From contig JAAZJT010000026.1 in NCBI GenBank assembly GCA_012800215.1, positions 1 to 9,004 of the forward strand: a DNA stretch of 9,004 nt. Reading direction: 5' to 3'. Both the position numbers and the translations under genes were made by a program. Under the pieces are notes generated by a model. That model made no database searches. It worked only from the letters and a program-made list of their open reading frames with translations, and was not told where the DNA came from. This document shows, in pieces, positions 1 to 7,219 of this stretch; position 1 is the first letter of the stretch, and each line of letters begins with the position of its first letter. This stretch comes from Bacillota bacterium (GTDB lineage: Bacteria > Bacillota > Dethiobacteria > Dethiobacterales > Dethiobacteraceae).

Positions 1-2
1 CT

Positions 3-179
3 GCAGATATCAATAATGACGGAGTAATAAATGTGGGTGACCTTGCGATTGTAGCCTATCACTACGGCAAGAAGCCTGAGAGTCCGGATTGGGACAAAGC
101 AAAGATTGCAGATATGAATGGAGATAACATAATCAATATTTCAGATCTTGCATTTGTTGCTGCCCAAATAGGGGATTAA
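3..179 (+). CDS. C-terminal dockerin module of a truncated (5'-partial) protein
   Basis: Reading from base 3 gives 58 residues and a TAA at 177-179; the protein begins outside the window. Two dockerin/EF-hand-like repeats are visible: DINNDGVINVGDLAIVAYHYG, with calcium ligands D, N, D, N and D at loop positions 1, 3, 5, 9 and 12, and DMNGDNIINISDLAFVAAQI, with the same ligand pattern. They are joined by a linker containing PDWDKAKIADM. Dockerins bind cohesin modules and attach secreted enzymes or structural proteins to cellulosomes or the cell surface, so the missing part is probably an extracellular protein, perhaps a glycoside hydrolase or cohesin/adhesion protein; nothing here says which. 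The W-D-x-A-K linker looks more like type II or non-cellulosomal dockerins than the classical type I form, but that subtype is a judgement from memory. A strong terminator follows 56 nt after the stop, so the gene is the last of its transcript. Confidence 0.88.
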   Translation, partial: ADINNDGVINVGDLAIVAYHYGKKPESPDWDKAKIADMNGDNIINISDLAFVAAQIGD

Positions 180-235
180 GGATTAAATCCATCCTTAGCT
201 AAACATAAATTATACACAAAATCTGAATTGCTTTT

Positions 236-282
236 ATGCCCTGTCCCGAGAAATATAAATCTACTTGGGATAGGGCATTTAT
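236..282 (+). terminator. Intrinsic terminator after the dockerin gene
   Basis: Bases 236-250 (ATGCCCTGTCCCGAG) pair completely with 264-278 (CTTGGGATAGGGCAT), giving a 15-bp stem with two G-U pairs and a 13-nt A/T-rich loop. A T-rich tail (TTATATTATTTC) follows. It ends the dockerin transcript and separates it from the operon starting at 635. The stem carries an AT tract at its base, so some terminator function on the opposite strand is also possible. Confidence 0.85.
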
Positions 283-283
283 A

Positions 284-354
284 TTATTTCTTGAATTTAT
301 CCAATGGAATTAGTAGATCAGCATATGAAGGGCAACTGTTGAATCAAGAAATAA
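284..354. repeat. Separated 11-bp perfect inverted repeat
   Basis: TTATTTCTTGA at 284-294 is the exact reverse complement of TCAAGAAATAA at 344-354, with 49 nt between. It does not extend beyond 11 bp on either side. It could be a regulator site pair, the ends of a very small decayed element, or chance in AT-rich DNA. No transposase or target duplication accompanies it. Confidence 0.35.
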
Positions 355-570
355 ATGACAGTTATTAATAATTGCATTTGTGCAGATTTCTTCCATAATT
401 TTTTTCATTATTTTGGTTTTCTGTTATCATATTATGATAGAAACCTTTTTAGGCAGATTCCTGATTACTTTAAAAAACATTTATGAAACGCCTGGAACTC
501 TGGTAATTGAGGCGTGGGGTTATTTGTGCAGCAAGTTTTTGATACACAGCTATTGCCATAAAAGCAGAAT
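355..570. other. Intergenic stretch without a supported gene
   Basis: Together with its flanks this is part of a 455-nt gap between the dockerin stop and the operon start. An open frame from a GTG at 380 to 583 exists, but its hydrophobic start comes from T-runs, it has no ribosome site and it resembles no family I know. On the minus strand a stretch of about 55 codons (roughly 640 down to 460) is open and ends in TAA. Its sequence reads plausibly (contains KKLPGSYSAFMAIAVYQKLA), but I cannot identify it or find a start. A weak 6-bp stem (ACGCCT 488-493 with AGGCGT 510-515) is present. No confident promoter for the downstream operon was found. Confidence 0.5.
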
Positions 571-585
571 AACTACCGGGTAGTT
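571..585. promoter_or_regulatory. Perfect 15-bp palindrome, candidate operator of the three-gene operon
   Basis: AACTACCGGGTAGTT reads as two 7-bp half-sites (AACTACC / GGTAGTT) around a single central G. It ends 49 bp upstream of the operon's first start codon, a usual place for a repressor or activator site. No T-run follows it and the spacer is only 1 nt, so it cannot form a normal hairpin; a dimeric protein site is the better reading. No regulator gene lies beside it in this window. Confidence 0.5.
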
Positions 586-634
586 TCTTACCGTATTTAG
601 AGCTTTGACTACGTAATTTGCAAAGGAGTATATT

Positions 635-1843
635 ATGCAACTAGGCTGGATTGATTTTTCAAAGGAAGAACGCGATAAGGTACTGGATGTTATAAATCTT
701 CTAACAGAAGAAGGTGCGGTAGATGAGCTGGGAATCGGAATTATAAGGGATAGTTTTGCTAATCTTTTCTTTCCAGGTACATCAACTATCCAAACCCGAG
801 CAAAATATTTTTTAATAGTTCCCTATATATTAAAGGAAGCCGAGGAAGGCAAATATGGGAGCAATCCTGAAACTATTTTGAAGAGAATAGATGAAGAAGA
901 ACGCAAATGTGCTCTTAAACTTTTGGAGAATGACAAAGAGGGTGTTATAGGCGCGAGGGTTCTTCCTCACAAATGGGTAGCCAGAAAACCTTCAAATATA
1001 TATTGGAATGGCATTCGTACATTTAAAATCTTTACTGATGACACTTTATCAATTCCAGAGTATGTAAAACTGGTTTGTATTCTTAGGGAGCAAAAAAATG
1101 CTGCCAAATTAGGCAAACGTAACGATGATGCAGATGAAAATGATAAGGACGATAAAGATGCCGGAGATGTAGATGGATTTAATTTTTGGCATTTACCAAG
1201 CCCCCATAATACTAATTGGAGAGAAAATTTACGAATACAACTTTTACCTGAAGAAGCATCATTTTTAAAAAGGCAGATTATAAAAGAACATCCGGAAAGC
1301 CTTTTGGCATTTTTACTTAAGAACCATATAGACGTTAATAAATATGATTCATTTACTGCATTGTATGAAGATATAAAGGATGATGTTTCAGAAGATCTAA
1401 AAAATGACATGTTGATGGCATGCCAATTTGATGCATTTATCCAGATCGCTTTTACCCAGTTCAATCTCATTGTATCAGCTGAAAGAAATATAAGAGCATT
1501 GGATAAGTGGAATAAAATAAAAGTAAATCTTAAGGAGTATGCTATGCTAGATTTGGATGTAATTTATTTTCGGTTTAAAATTGCAAACTATGCCTTAAGA
1601 ACATTTTTAAATAGCTTAAGATCGGCTGCACTAGCAGATGATATTGATAAAATCAGACAAATAATAATAAACAGGGAAAATAACCTTAAGGGTAAAGCCC
1701 GTGCAAAGGTAAACCGAGTGGGAGAATTCGATGAAAATGCGTGGGTGGGCATGGAATATTTGGATTATCGTTTTAGCAATTCCAGGCAGATTATCAATGA
1801 TATTTACGAGGGAGAGCAGGTAATAGATGTTCAAAACAGATAA
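635..1843 (+). CDS. DUF6361-like protein, first gene of helicase/PLD operon
   Basis: 402 residues, start ATG preceded by AAAGGAG (622-628) with 6-nt spacing; the conserved family motif begins at residue 3, which supports this start. The N-terminus GWIDFSKEERDKVLDVI, then DELGIGIIRDSFANLFFPGT (residues 30-49) and STIQTRAKYFLIVPY (50-64), match what I recall as the signature of DUF6361, an uncharacterised bacterial family. A second conserved-looking block, ARKPSNIYWNGIRTF (116-130), follows. Residues 163-180 are a strongly acidic low-complexity linker (D/E/N/K), and the rest is mixed and probably helical. No signal peptide, membrane segment or catalytic motif is evident, so it is probably cytoplasmic. 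The gene overlaps the PLD gene by 17 nt, so the products are probably made together and may form a complex. A role as adaptor, specificity or regulatory subunit of a defence system is inference. Confidence 0.8.
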   Translation: MQLGWIDFSKEERDKVLDVINLLTEEGAVDELGIGIIRDSFANLFFPGTSTIQTRAKYFLIVPYILKEAEEGKYGSNPETILKRIDEEERKCALKLLENDKEGVIGARVLPHKWVARKPSNIYWNGIRTFKIFTDDTLSIPEYVKLVCILREQKNAAKLGKRNDDADENDKDDKDAGDVDGFNFWHLPSPHNTNWRENLRIQLLPEEASFLKRQIIKEHPESLLAFLLKNHIDVNKYDSFTALYEDIKDDVSEDLKNDMLMACQFDAFIQIAFTQFNLIVSAERNIRALDKWNKIKVNLKEYAMLDLDVIYFRFKIANYALRTFLNSLRSAALADDIDKIRQIIINRENNLKGKARAKVNRVGEFDENAWVGMEYLDYRFSNSRQIINDIYEGEQVIDVQNR

Positions 1844-3635
1844 AGACAGACTTAACTATGGTAATATTCTAATGCCTCCTACGGGATATAAACTGGAAAA
1901 AGCAGTAGGAACAACTTACTCATTGGATTTAGAGGCATTAACGGCTGCAGTTATAACACTTGGGTTAAATGAAGAAATGGATACAGTACTGGATAATAAT
2001 CCTATTTGTTTATTGAATGCCATAGAAAAGGCATCAGATAAAATTCTTATGTTTTGCGAAGCAGGCCAGATTAAACTACCACAGTCTCCCAGTGCCCTAT
2101 GCATTCTACTTGAGAAAATGGTAGTTCCGGTTGCCCTGTCCAGAAAGACGAGAAAAGGCAGGTATCCTTCGTTCCATCCTAAGACATGGCTATTGCAGTA
2201 TTGCAATGATAAAAAGGAGAGAAAGTACAGATTTATTGTACTTAGCCGCAACCTTACTTTTGACAGGAGTTGGGATGTAAGTCTGGTATTGGACAGCAAT
2301 GAACAGGCAAAGCAGCCTGAAAAGACACAGCCCATAATAGATTTTTTGAAATTTTTAAGAAAACAGATTAGCGGTAATTTTTCATCAGATAATCATAAGA
2401 GGAATCTGATTACCAGGTTATCCAATGAGTTAAAAAGTGTTTCTTTTGATACAGGTAGCAGGGAGTTTTATGATTTTGAGGTGCTGCCTCTTGGAATAGG
2501 TAAGAACCAATATAATATGAACGATGATGATTTATTTAAAGACACATTTCACGAATTAGTGGTAATGTCACCGTTTCTATCTTCAAGTGTCATAGAAGAT
2601 TTGAATAGTAACAGCAGGGGATTGACAGGTTGTAGTCGTACTTTAATAACGAGAAAGACTGAACTTGGAAAATTAAAGCAGGAACATGTAAGCAATTTCG
2701 ATATATATACATTGAAGGACGTAATTATTGACGGTGAGGACGCTGTATCAGACCAAGATACAGAAAAGCAGAAGCAGGATATTCATGCAAAGATCTATTT
2801 AAAGAGAAAGAATTCCAATACTGACCTTTATATGGGTTCCATGAATGCTACATACGCTGCACTGAACGATAATGCAGAGATGATGGTCCGGCTCGCTGCC
2901 AAGAACAGGTATCTAAATGGATCTATTTTCTTAAATGATATATTCGGTGGAAACGCTGATAACCCCCAAAATCCTTTTGAAAAAACTGAAGTAAGCAGCG
3001 ATGAAATAAATATGGATGATGACGAAGCAGACCAAAAAGAACAGGTGATTAAGCAAATATGCAGGATGAAGAAGGAAGCAACTGTAATAAAAAAAGAAGA
3101 TAAATATGATTTGGTTATAAATTTTGAAGAAGAGGAAAATTGGCCTGTAAATATTGTAATATCACCGCTTAGAAGTAAAAAGGAGGCTCCTTTTTCCAAA
3201 GAGATAAAGATCAATGAATTAGATATACTGCAATTGTCAGAGTTTTATTCTATTATTGCTTTCGACCAGAAAGAAAAAGTAGAACGTATTTTTATGATTC
3301 CAACTAAAGGACTACCCAACAACCGTGAAAGTGCAGTAGTAAATAGTATAATAAATGACAGAAAATCTTTTTTAGAATATATTGCATTTGTACTTGGAGA
3401 CCATCACCTGCTTTCATTTTTACATAAGAAAAAGATATATGAGAGCGGAATGTTCCAAAAAAGTGAAGGTGTTGGTCTGGCGATATATGAGAAGATGCTA
3501 ATGACTTCTTTAAATGAACCGGAAAGGCTGAATGATATTACATATATAATGAATTTGATTACTGATAATAAAATAATTCCGGATGAGTTTCGTAAAATGT
3601 ACGAAATGTTTCAAAAAACACTTAGGATAAAGTAA
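1827..3635 (+). CDS. Phospholipase D-fold protein (putative nuclease), second gene of operon
   Basis: 602 residues. Two PLD half-sites are present in one chain: FHPKTWLLQ (H117, K119) followed by IVLSRNLTFD (S140, N142), and DIHAKIYLK (H320, K322) followed by YMGSMNATY (S338, N340), with an acidic residue at 351. This HxK...S/GxN pattern is the hallmark of PLD-superfamily phosphodiesterases, in which the two histidines meet in one active site; members include phospholipases and nucleases. An N-terminal block, MPPTGYKLEKAVGTTYSLDL (16-35), seems to be family-specific. After the catalytic part come an acidic linker (about 388-405) and an unrecognised C-terminal region of about 195 residues. No signal peptide or membrane segment is seen, which argues for a cytoplasmic nuclease rather than a secreted lipase. 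The ATG overlaps the upstream stop by 17 nt with a GGAGAGCAGG purine tract before it, suggesting translational coupling. The helicase gene follows after 11 nt. Confidence 0.85.
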   Translation: MFKTDKDRLNYGNILMPPTGYKLEKAVGTTYSLDLEALTAAVITLGLNEEMDTVLDNNPICLLNAIEKASDKILMFCEAGQIKLPQSPSALCILLEKMVVPVALSRKTRKGRYPSFHPKTWLLQYCNDKKERKYRFIVLSRNLTFDRSWDVSLVLDSNEQAKQPEKTQPIIDFLKFLRKQISGNFSSDNHKRNLITRLSNELKSVSFDTGSREFYDFEVLPLGIGKNQYNMNDDDLFKDTFHELVVMSPFLSSSVIEDLNSNSRGLTGCSRTLITRKTELGKLKQEHVSNFDIYTLKDVIIDGEDAVSDQDTEKQKQDIHAKIYLKRKNSNTDLYMGSMNATYAALNDNAEMMVRLAAKNRYLNGSIFLNDIFGGNADNPQNPFEKTEVSSDEINMDDDEADQKEQVIKQICRMKKEATVIKKEDKYDLVINFEEEENWPVNIVISPLRSKKEAPFSKEIKINELDILQLSEFYSIIAFDQKEKVERIFMIPTKGLPNNRESAVVNSIINDRKSFLEYIAFVLGDHHLLSFLHKKKIYESGMFQKSEGVGLAIYEKMLMTSLNEPERLNDITYIMNLITDNKIIPDEFRKMYEMFQKTLRIK

Positions 3636-3646
3636 GAGAGGGCACC

Positions 3647-6600
3647 ATGAACATTACTGCTTTAAAAGAAATAGAAAAGTCTACGTTGCAGGTATTAAAA
3701 GACTTCCAAAGAGAAACAGTTAATCGAATTGAATATTTGTTTCGAAATGGACAGAGTCGTGTGCTTGTAGCTGATGAGGTCGGGTTGGGGAAGACTTTGA
3801 TAGCCAGAGGCACTGTTGTAAAAACTGCAAGGATGAGATTAGAAGAAGGTGATGACTTATTCAAAGTCGTTTACATCTGTTCTAATCAAAATATCGCTAA
3901 TCAGAATATAAGAAAATTGAAGGTGCATTCTGGTACCAGCATAGGTAATGTATCCGAGACACGACTTTCTATGCAGCACCTAAATATAACAGAGCAGGAG
4001 AGAGACGAAAACATTCGTAAAGGGTATATACAGTTGATACCACTTACTCCAGATACTTCATTCCGAATGACAAACGGGGGAGGAAGTGTGTGGGAAAGAG
4101 CATTAATGTATGCCATACTTGCTAAAATTGATTTTTTGGAAGAATACCAGGATGAGCTGGAAACACTGTTGATACACGGAGCAATAAAGGCTTGGGACTG
4201 GGCAAAGAACCATTACCAGGACAGGGTTAATAAATGTGAAATAAAATCCAATAAAATATACCCTGCCAATGTGTTAGATAGCATAATCGATTATTTTTCA
4301 AGAGAAAAAGATCTGAAGAATATGTTAGCAGCTCATTTGAGAAGTATTAGGAACAATGCTGTAAAGAAGCATTCTGACAGATTCATTATTAATAAACTTA
4401 GGGTCATGTTTGCGAAAATTAGTGTATCCATGTTACAGCCTGACTTAGTTATAATGGATGAATTCCAGCGGTTTAAGTATTTGATTTCATCAGATGAGGA
4501 TAGCGATATAGGTATATTATCCAGAAAGTTTTTAAACAATAAAGACACTCGTATATTGCTTTTATCTGCAACTCCATATAAACTTTACTCCACTTTGGAT
4601 GAAATCAATGAAACTCAGCTGGATGAGCATTATTGCGAATTTTTTGATGTTATGAAATTTTTATTTAGTTATAAAAAGTTCTTAGGTTTCAAGAAAATTT
4701 GGTCAAACTATTCAGTTATGCTCAATGAATTGAAAGAGGGAGACACTGCAATTCTTCAGGTTAAAAATCAAGCAGAGGATGCCATGTATCAGGGAGTATG
4801 CAGAACCGAGAGGATTGCTGCTGCCGAAACCAATGATTATATAGATGATTCATCGGTAAAAGAACACCTGGAAATACGGGAGTTTGATATCAAATCTTAT
4901 TTAGAAGCCGGAAAACTACTAAAAGATATAGATGCGGATTTTACACTGCCTGTTGACTATGTAAAGAGCTGTCCATATTTACTTACCTTCATGAGAAACT
5001 ATAAACTGAAAGAGAGGATCGAGAAATATTTTGTAAGCCACCCGGAAAAAGCGATTCTTGCTAACCGGAAACTGCTCTGGCTGAATACATCAAAAATAGA
5101 TAAGTATGAAGAATTGCCGAAAACAAATGCAAGGCTGGAATGCCTGATGAAAAATTCATTTTATAATAGATCAGAGCTGTATCTCTGGGTTCCACCTTCC
5201 AAGCCTTACTATGAATTTCAAGGAGTATATAAACGAAGCACGGGTTTTTCAAAAATTCTTGTTTTTTCTTCGTGGGAAATGGTACCCAGGATGATAGGCA
5301 CCCTTGTTTCTTACGAGGCCGAGCGAAGGGCTGTAGGGAGACTGTCACAGCAGATAAAAAACGAAGATAGAAAAAATGCACATTATTTTGCTGATGCTTC
5401 CAAAAGGTTTCCAACATCAAGGTTGCGTTTCAATGTACATAATGGAGAGCCCAGAGGAATGAGCATGTTCAATCTTCTTTATCCTTCGAAATATCTTGCT
5501 GACTTATACCGGCCTATTCAATGTATGAATGAGGGATTGACGTTAAAGGAGATAGAGAAAAAGCTTAAGAATGACATCGAAGCAGCACTGGCCTTTTTAG
5601 AGAAATATCAGGGTATATCTAACCGGCAGGACGATAGGTGGTATTACCTGGCACCAATGCTTTTAGACGGACCTGAGTTCGTCGGTGAATGGATAGACGC
5701 ATTGAAAAGTGAAATTGATCAGGATACAGGTGCAGCCGGCAGAGGAGATGACAGAGGGAATAAAGGTATCAGGGTGCATTTAAATCGACTGGAAGAACTG
5801 TATTCAAACAGGGAAAATCTTTCGTTGGGAAGAAGGCCCAATGATTTAATTCCCACATTGATCAATATGGCTGTTGCATCTCCTGCAATCTGCATATACC
5901 GTGCTAATGGTGGAAATGTGTCCAGGGCAACGGCTCTGGCAAGAATATTCATTAATTGGTTTAATACAACCGAGGCAACTGCAATCGTTGATCTAGCTTA
6001 TGGCAGATATAAGGATGATATGTCTCACTGGAAAAATGTTCTCAGGTATTGTAAGGATGGTAATTTCCAGGCAATGGTAGATGAATATCGTCATTTGATT
6101 TCGGAATCTGTTGGTTTCATCGATGAAAAGGACAAAGAAGAAGTTATTTTTAATACTATGATTGATGCTCTTCAAATTCATAGCGCTTCCTATGATGTGG
6201 ATACATTAAACAGCTTTAAAGCTAGAATAAACGGGAAGAAAAGAAAAAATGCAAAACTTCGGTCCCATTTTGCAGTAGGATTTACTAAAGGTGAAGGAGA
6301 TGATACAAAAAAGATTAACCGTAAAGAGAGTATAAGAAATGCTTTTAACTCACCCTTGCGCCCTTTTATCCTGGCCACCACATCTATTGGGCAGGAGGGG
6401 TTGGATTTTCACAACTATTGCAGAAAAATCATGCACTGGAATCTGCCTGCCAATCCAGTTGACTTGGAACAACGGGAGGGAAGGATCAACCGGTTTAAAT
6501 GTCTTGCTATAAGACAGAGCGTGGCTGATAAGTATGGAAATATAAATTATAAAGAGGATGTATGGAAGGAATTGTTTGATGAAGCAGTTCAACAAGAGAA

Positions 6601-6877
6601 AAAAGAAGGGAGTTCAGATTTAGTTCCTTTCTGGTGCCTTGGTGAAAGCTATAAATACAAAATTGAAAGAATTGTACCTATGTATCCTATGAGCAGGGAT
6701 GTTGTAAAATATGAGAGGTTAATAAAAATACTTTCTTTATACCGGTTAACGCTGGGGCAAGCTAGACAAGAAGAATTGTTGGAGTATATTTTCAATACAA
6801 TTGAGGATTGCGACAAGCTAAAAGAGCTGTTTATAGATTTGAGCCCGTACAGCAGGAGAAGAAAGGCAAGTGGTTAA
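3647..6877 (+). CDS. Large SF2/SNF2-like DEAD/DEAH-family helicase, third gene of operon
   Basis: 1076 residues, ATG preceded by GAGAGGG (3636-3642). Helicase motifs in order: LKDFQRETVNRI near residue 17 (a Q-motif-like lead-in); Walker A VADEVGLGKT (41-50); Walker B VIMDEFQRF (268-276), reading DEFQ; motif III LLLSATPYK (304-312); motif IV-like ILVFSSWEM (537-545); motif V TSIGQEGLDF (912-921); motif VI EQREGRINRF (941-950). The DEVGLGKT and QREGRINR forms are those of SNF2-type ATP-dependent DNA translocases. All ATPase residues look intact. Unusual features are about 220 residues between motifs I and II and about 365 between IV and V, which make it much larger than a plain helicase core. 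No nuclease or zinc motif was seen in these insertions. As the third gene of a tight operon it probably drives the PLD protein and the DUF6361-like partner on DNA; that is inference. The family appears to end near LSPY, so the last residues (SRRRKASG) may be drifted. Confidence 0.88.
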   Translation: MNITALKEIEKSTLQVLKDFQRETVNRIEYLFRNGQSRVLVADEVGLGKTLIARGTVVKTARMRLEEGDDLFKVVYICSNQNIANQNIRKLKVHSGTSIGNVSETRLSMQHLNITEQERDENIRKGYIQLIPLTPDTSFRMTNGGGSVWERALMYAILAKIDFLEEYQDELETLLIHGAIKAWDWAKNHYQDRVNKCEIKSNKIYPANVLDSIIDYFSREKDLKNMLAAHLRSIRNNAVKKHSDRFIINKLRVMFAKISVSMLQPDLVIMDEFQRFKYLISSDEDSDIGILSRKFLNNKDTRILLLSATPYKLYSTLDEINETQLDEHYCEFFDVMKFLFSYKKFLGFKKIWSNYSVMLNELKEGDTAILQVKNQAEDAMYQGVCRTERIAAAETNDYIDDSSVKEHLEIREFDIKSYLEAGKLLKDIDADFTLPVDYVKSCPYLLTFMRNYKLKERIEKYFVSHPEKAILANRKLLWLNTSKIDKYEELPKTNARLECLMKNSFYNRSELYLWVPPSKPYYEFQGVYKRSTGFSKILVFSSWEMVPRMIGTLVSYEAERRAVGRLSQQIKNEDRKNAHYFADASKRFPTSRLRFNVHNGEPRGMSMFNLLYPSKYLADLYRPIQCMNEGLTLKEIEKKLKNDIEAALAFLEKYQGISNRQDDRWYYLAPMLLDGPEFVGEWIDALKSEIDQDTGAAGRGDDRGNKGIRVHLNRLEELYSNRENLSLGRRPNDLIPTLINMAVASPAICIYRANGGNVSRATALARIFINWFNTTEATAIVDLAYGRYKDDMSHWKNVLRYCKDGNFQAMVDEYRHLISESVGFIDEKDKEEVIFNTMIDALQIHSASYDVDTLNSFKARINGKKRKNAKLRSHFAVGFTKGEGDDTKKINRKESIRNAFNSPLRPFILATTSIGQEGLDFHNYCRKIMHWNLPANPVDLEQREGRINRFKCLAIRQSVADKYGNINYKEDVWKELFDEAVQQEKKEGSSDLVPFWCLGESYKYKIERIVPMYPMSRDVVKYERLIKILSLYRLTLGQARQEELLEYIFNTIEDCDKLKELFIDLSPYSRRRKASG

Positions 6878-6888
6878 TATTTGACACC

Positions 6889-7101
6889 ATGCGTGATAAG
6901 ATAAGTGATGGGAACGGAGATATTTTATGGATTCCGACTTTACACCATCTAAACAAATGTAAAAGCATAGCATTTCCTTTGATTTCAAGCGGTATCTATG
7001 GTTACCCGAAAGACGTGGCGCTTGATGTGGCTACTTCGGCAATTGAAGATTTTTTTAAAGACCACACCCTTGATGTGACTCTTGTGTTGTTTAATAAGTA
7101 A
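6889..7101 (+). pseudogene. Macro-domain C-terminal fragment (gene remnant)
   Basis: The frame ending in TAA at 7099-7101 encodes CKSIAFPLISSGIYGYPKDV followed by ALDVATSAIEDFF and VTLVLFNK. This is the last third of a macro domain: the S-S/T-G-I-Y-G-Y-P loop binds the ADP-ribose diphosphate, and the final beta strand (VTLVLF) is where the fold normally ends. The front half, including the usual VNAAN and GGG(V/I)xGAI substrate loop, is absent. The first ATG in this frame (6889) has no ribosome site, and the frame is open upstream only because it runs across the helicase 3' end, out of phase with it. Intact macro proteins of this type hydrolyse ADP-ribose modifications or O-acetyl-ADP-ribose; this fragment could not. 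It is best read as a remnant left by a deletion or recombination just after the helicase. An expressed mini-protein cannot be fully excluded. Confidence 0.72.
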
Positions 7102-7157
7102 CGTGGCAGCATTCAGTCGGGCTGAAACCGTGGATGAGGCTTAACACAGTCGCTGAT

Positions 7158-7186
7158 TTGCTTGTTGGCCACTTGGCAGATATAAT
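7158..7186 (+). promoter_or_regulatory. Likely sigma-A promoter of the methyltransferase gene
   Basis: A perfect -10 box TATAAT lies at 7181-7186, with TTGCTT (three of six consensus bases) at 7158-7163 and a 17-nt spacer. Transcription would begin near 7193 and give a leader of about 27 nt that still contains the AAGGGG ribosome site (7207-7212). The weak -35 keeps this tentative. It implies that the methyltransferase can be transcribed independently of the helicase operon. Confidence 0.5.
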
Positions 7187-7219
7187 AGTAATCGGACTAT
7201 AAAACTAAGGGGCATTTCA

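Noticed and set aside
380..583. 67-codon open frame with a hydrophobic N-terminus, GTG start
   Set aside because: No ribosome site, the hydrophobic run derives from T-rich DNA, and no family resemblance is seen.
605..634. Good promoter match TTGACT-N18-TATATT just before the DUF6361-like gene
   Set aside because: The -10 box abuts the ATG at 635, so transcription would begin inside the coding region, after the start codon. The hexamers overlap the ribosome site. The conserved N-terminus at residue 3 argues against a later start.
460..640. Minus-strand open stretch of about 55 codons containing KKLPGSYSAFMAIAVYQKLA
   Set aside because: Reads like protein, but I could not match it to a family, and it lacks an ATG with a ribosome site. 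It might be a relic of an unknown gene.
967..1470. Long minus-strand open frame of 167 codons inside the DUF6361-like gene
   Set aside because: Antisense shadow of a well-supported gene, serine/leucine-rich composition typical of such shadows, no ribosome site.
7102..7180. Possible integron attC-like site (GCTTAAC at 7139-7145) and small hairpin TTCAG/CTGAA at 7112-7126
   Set aside because: There is no matching GTTRRRY partner at the right distance, and the hairpin has only 5 bp with no T-run, so neither an attC site nor a terminator is supported.
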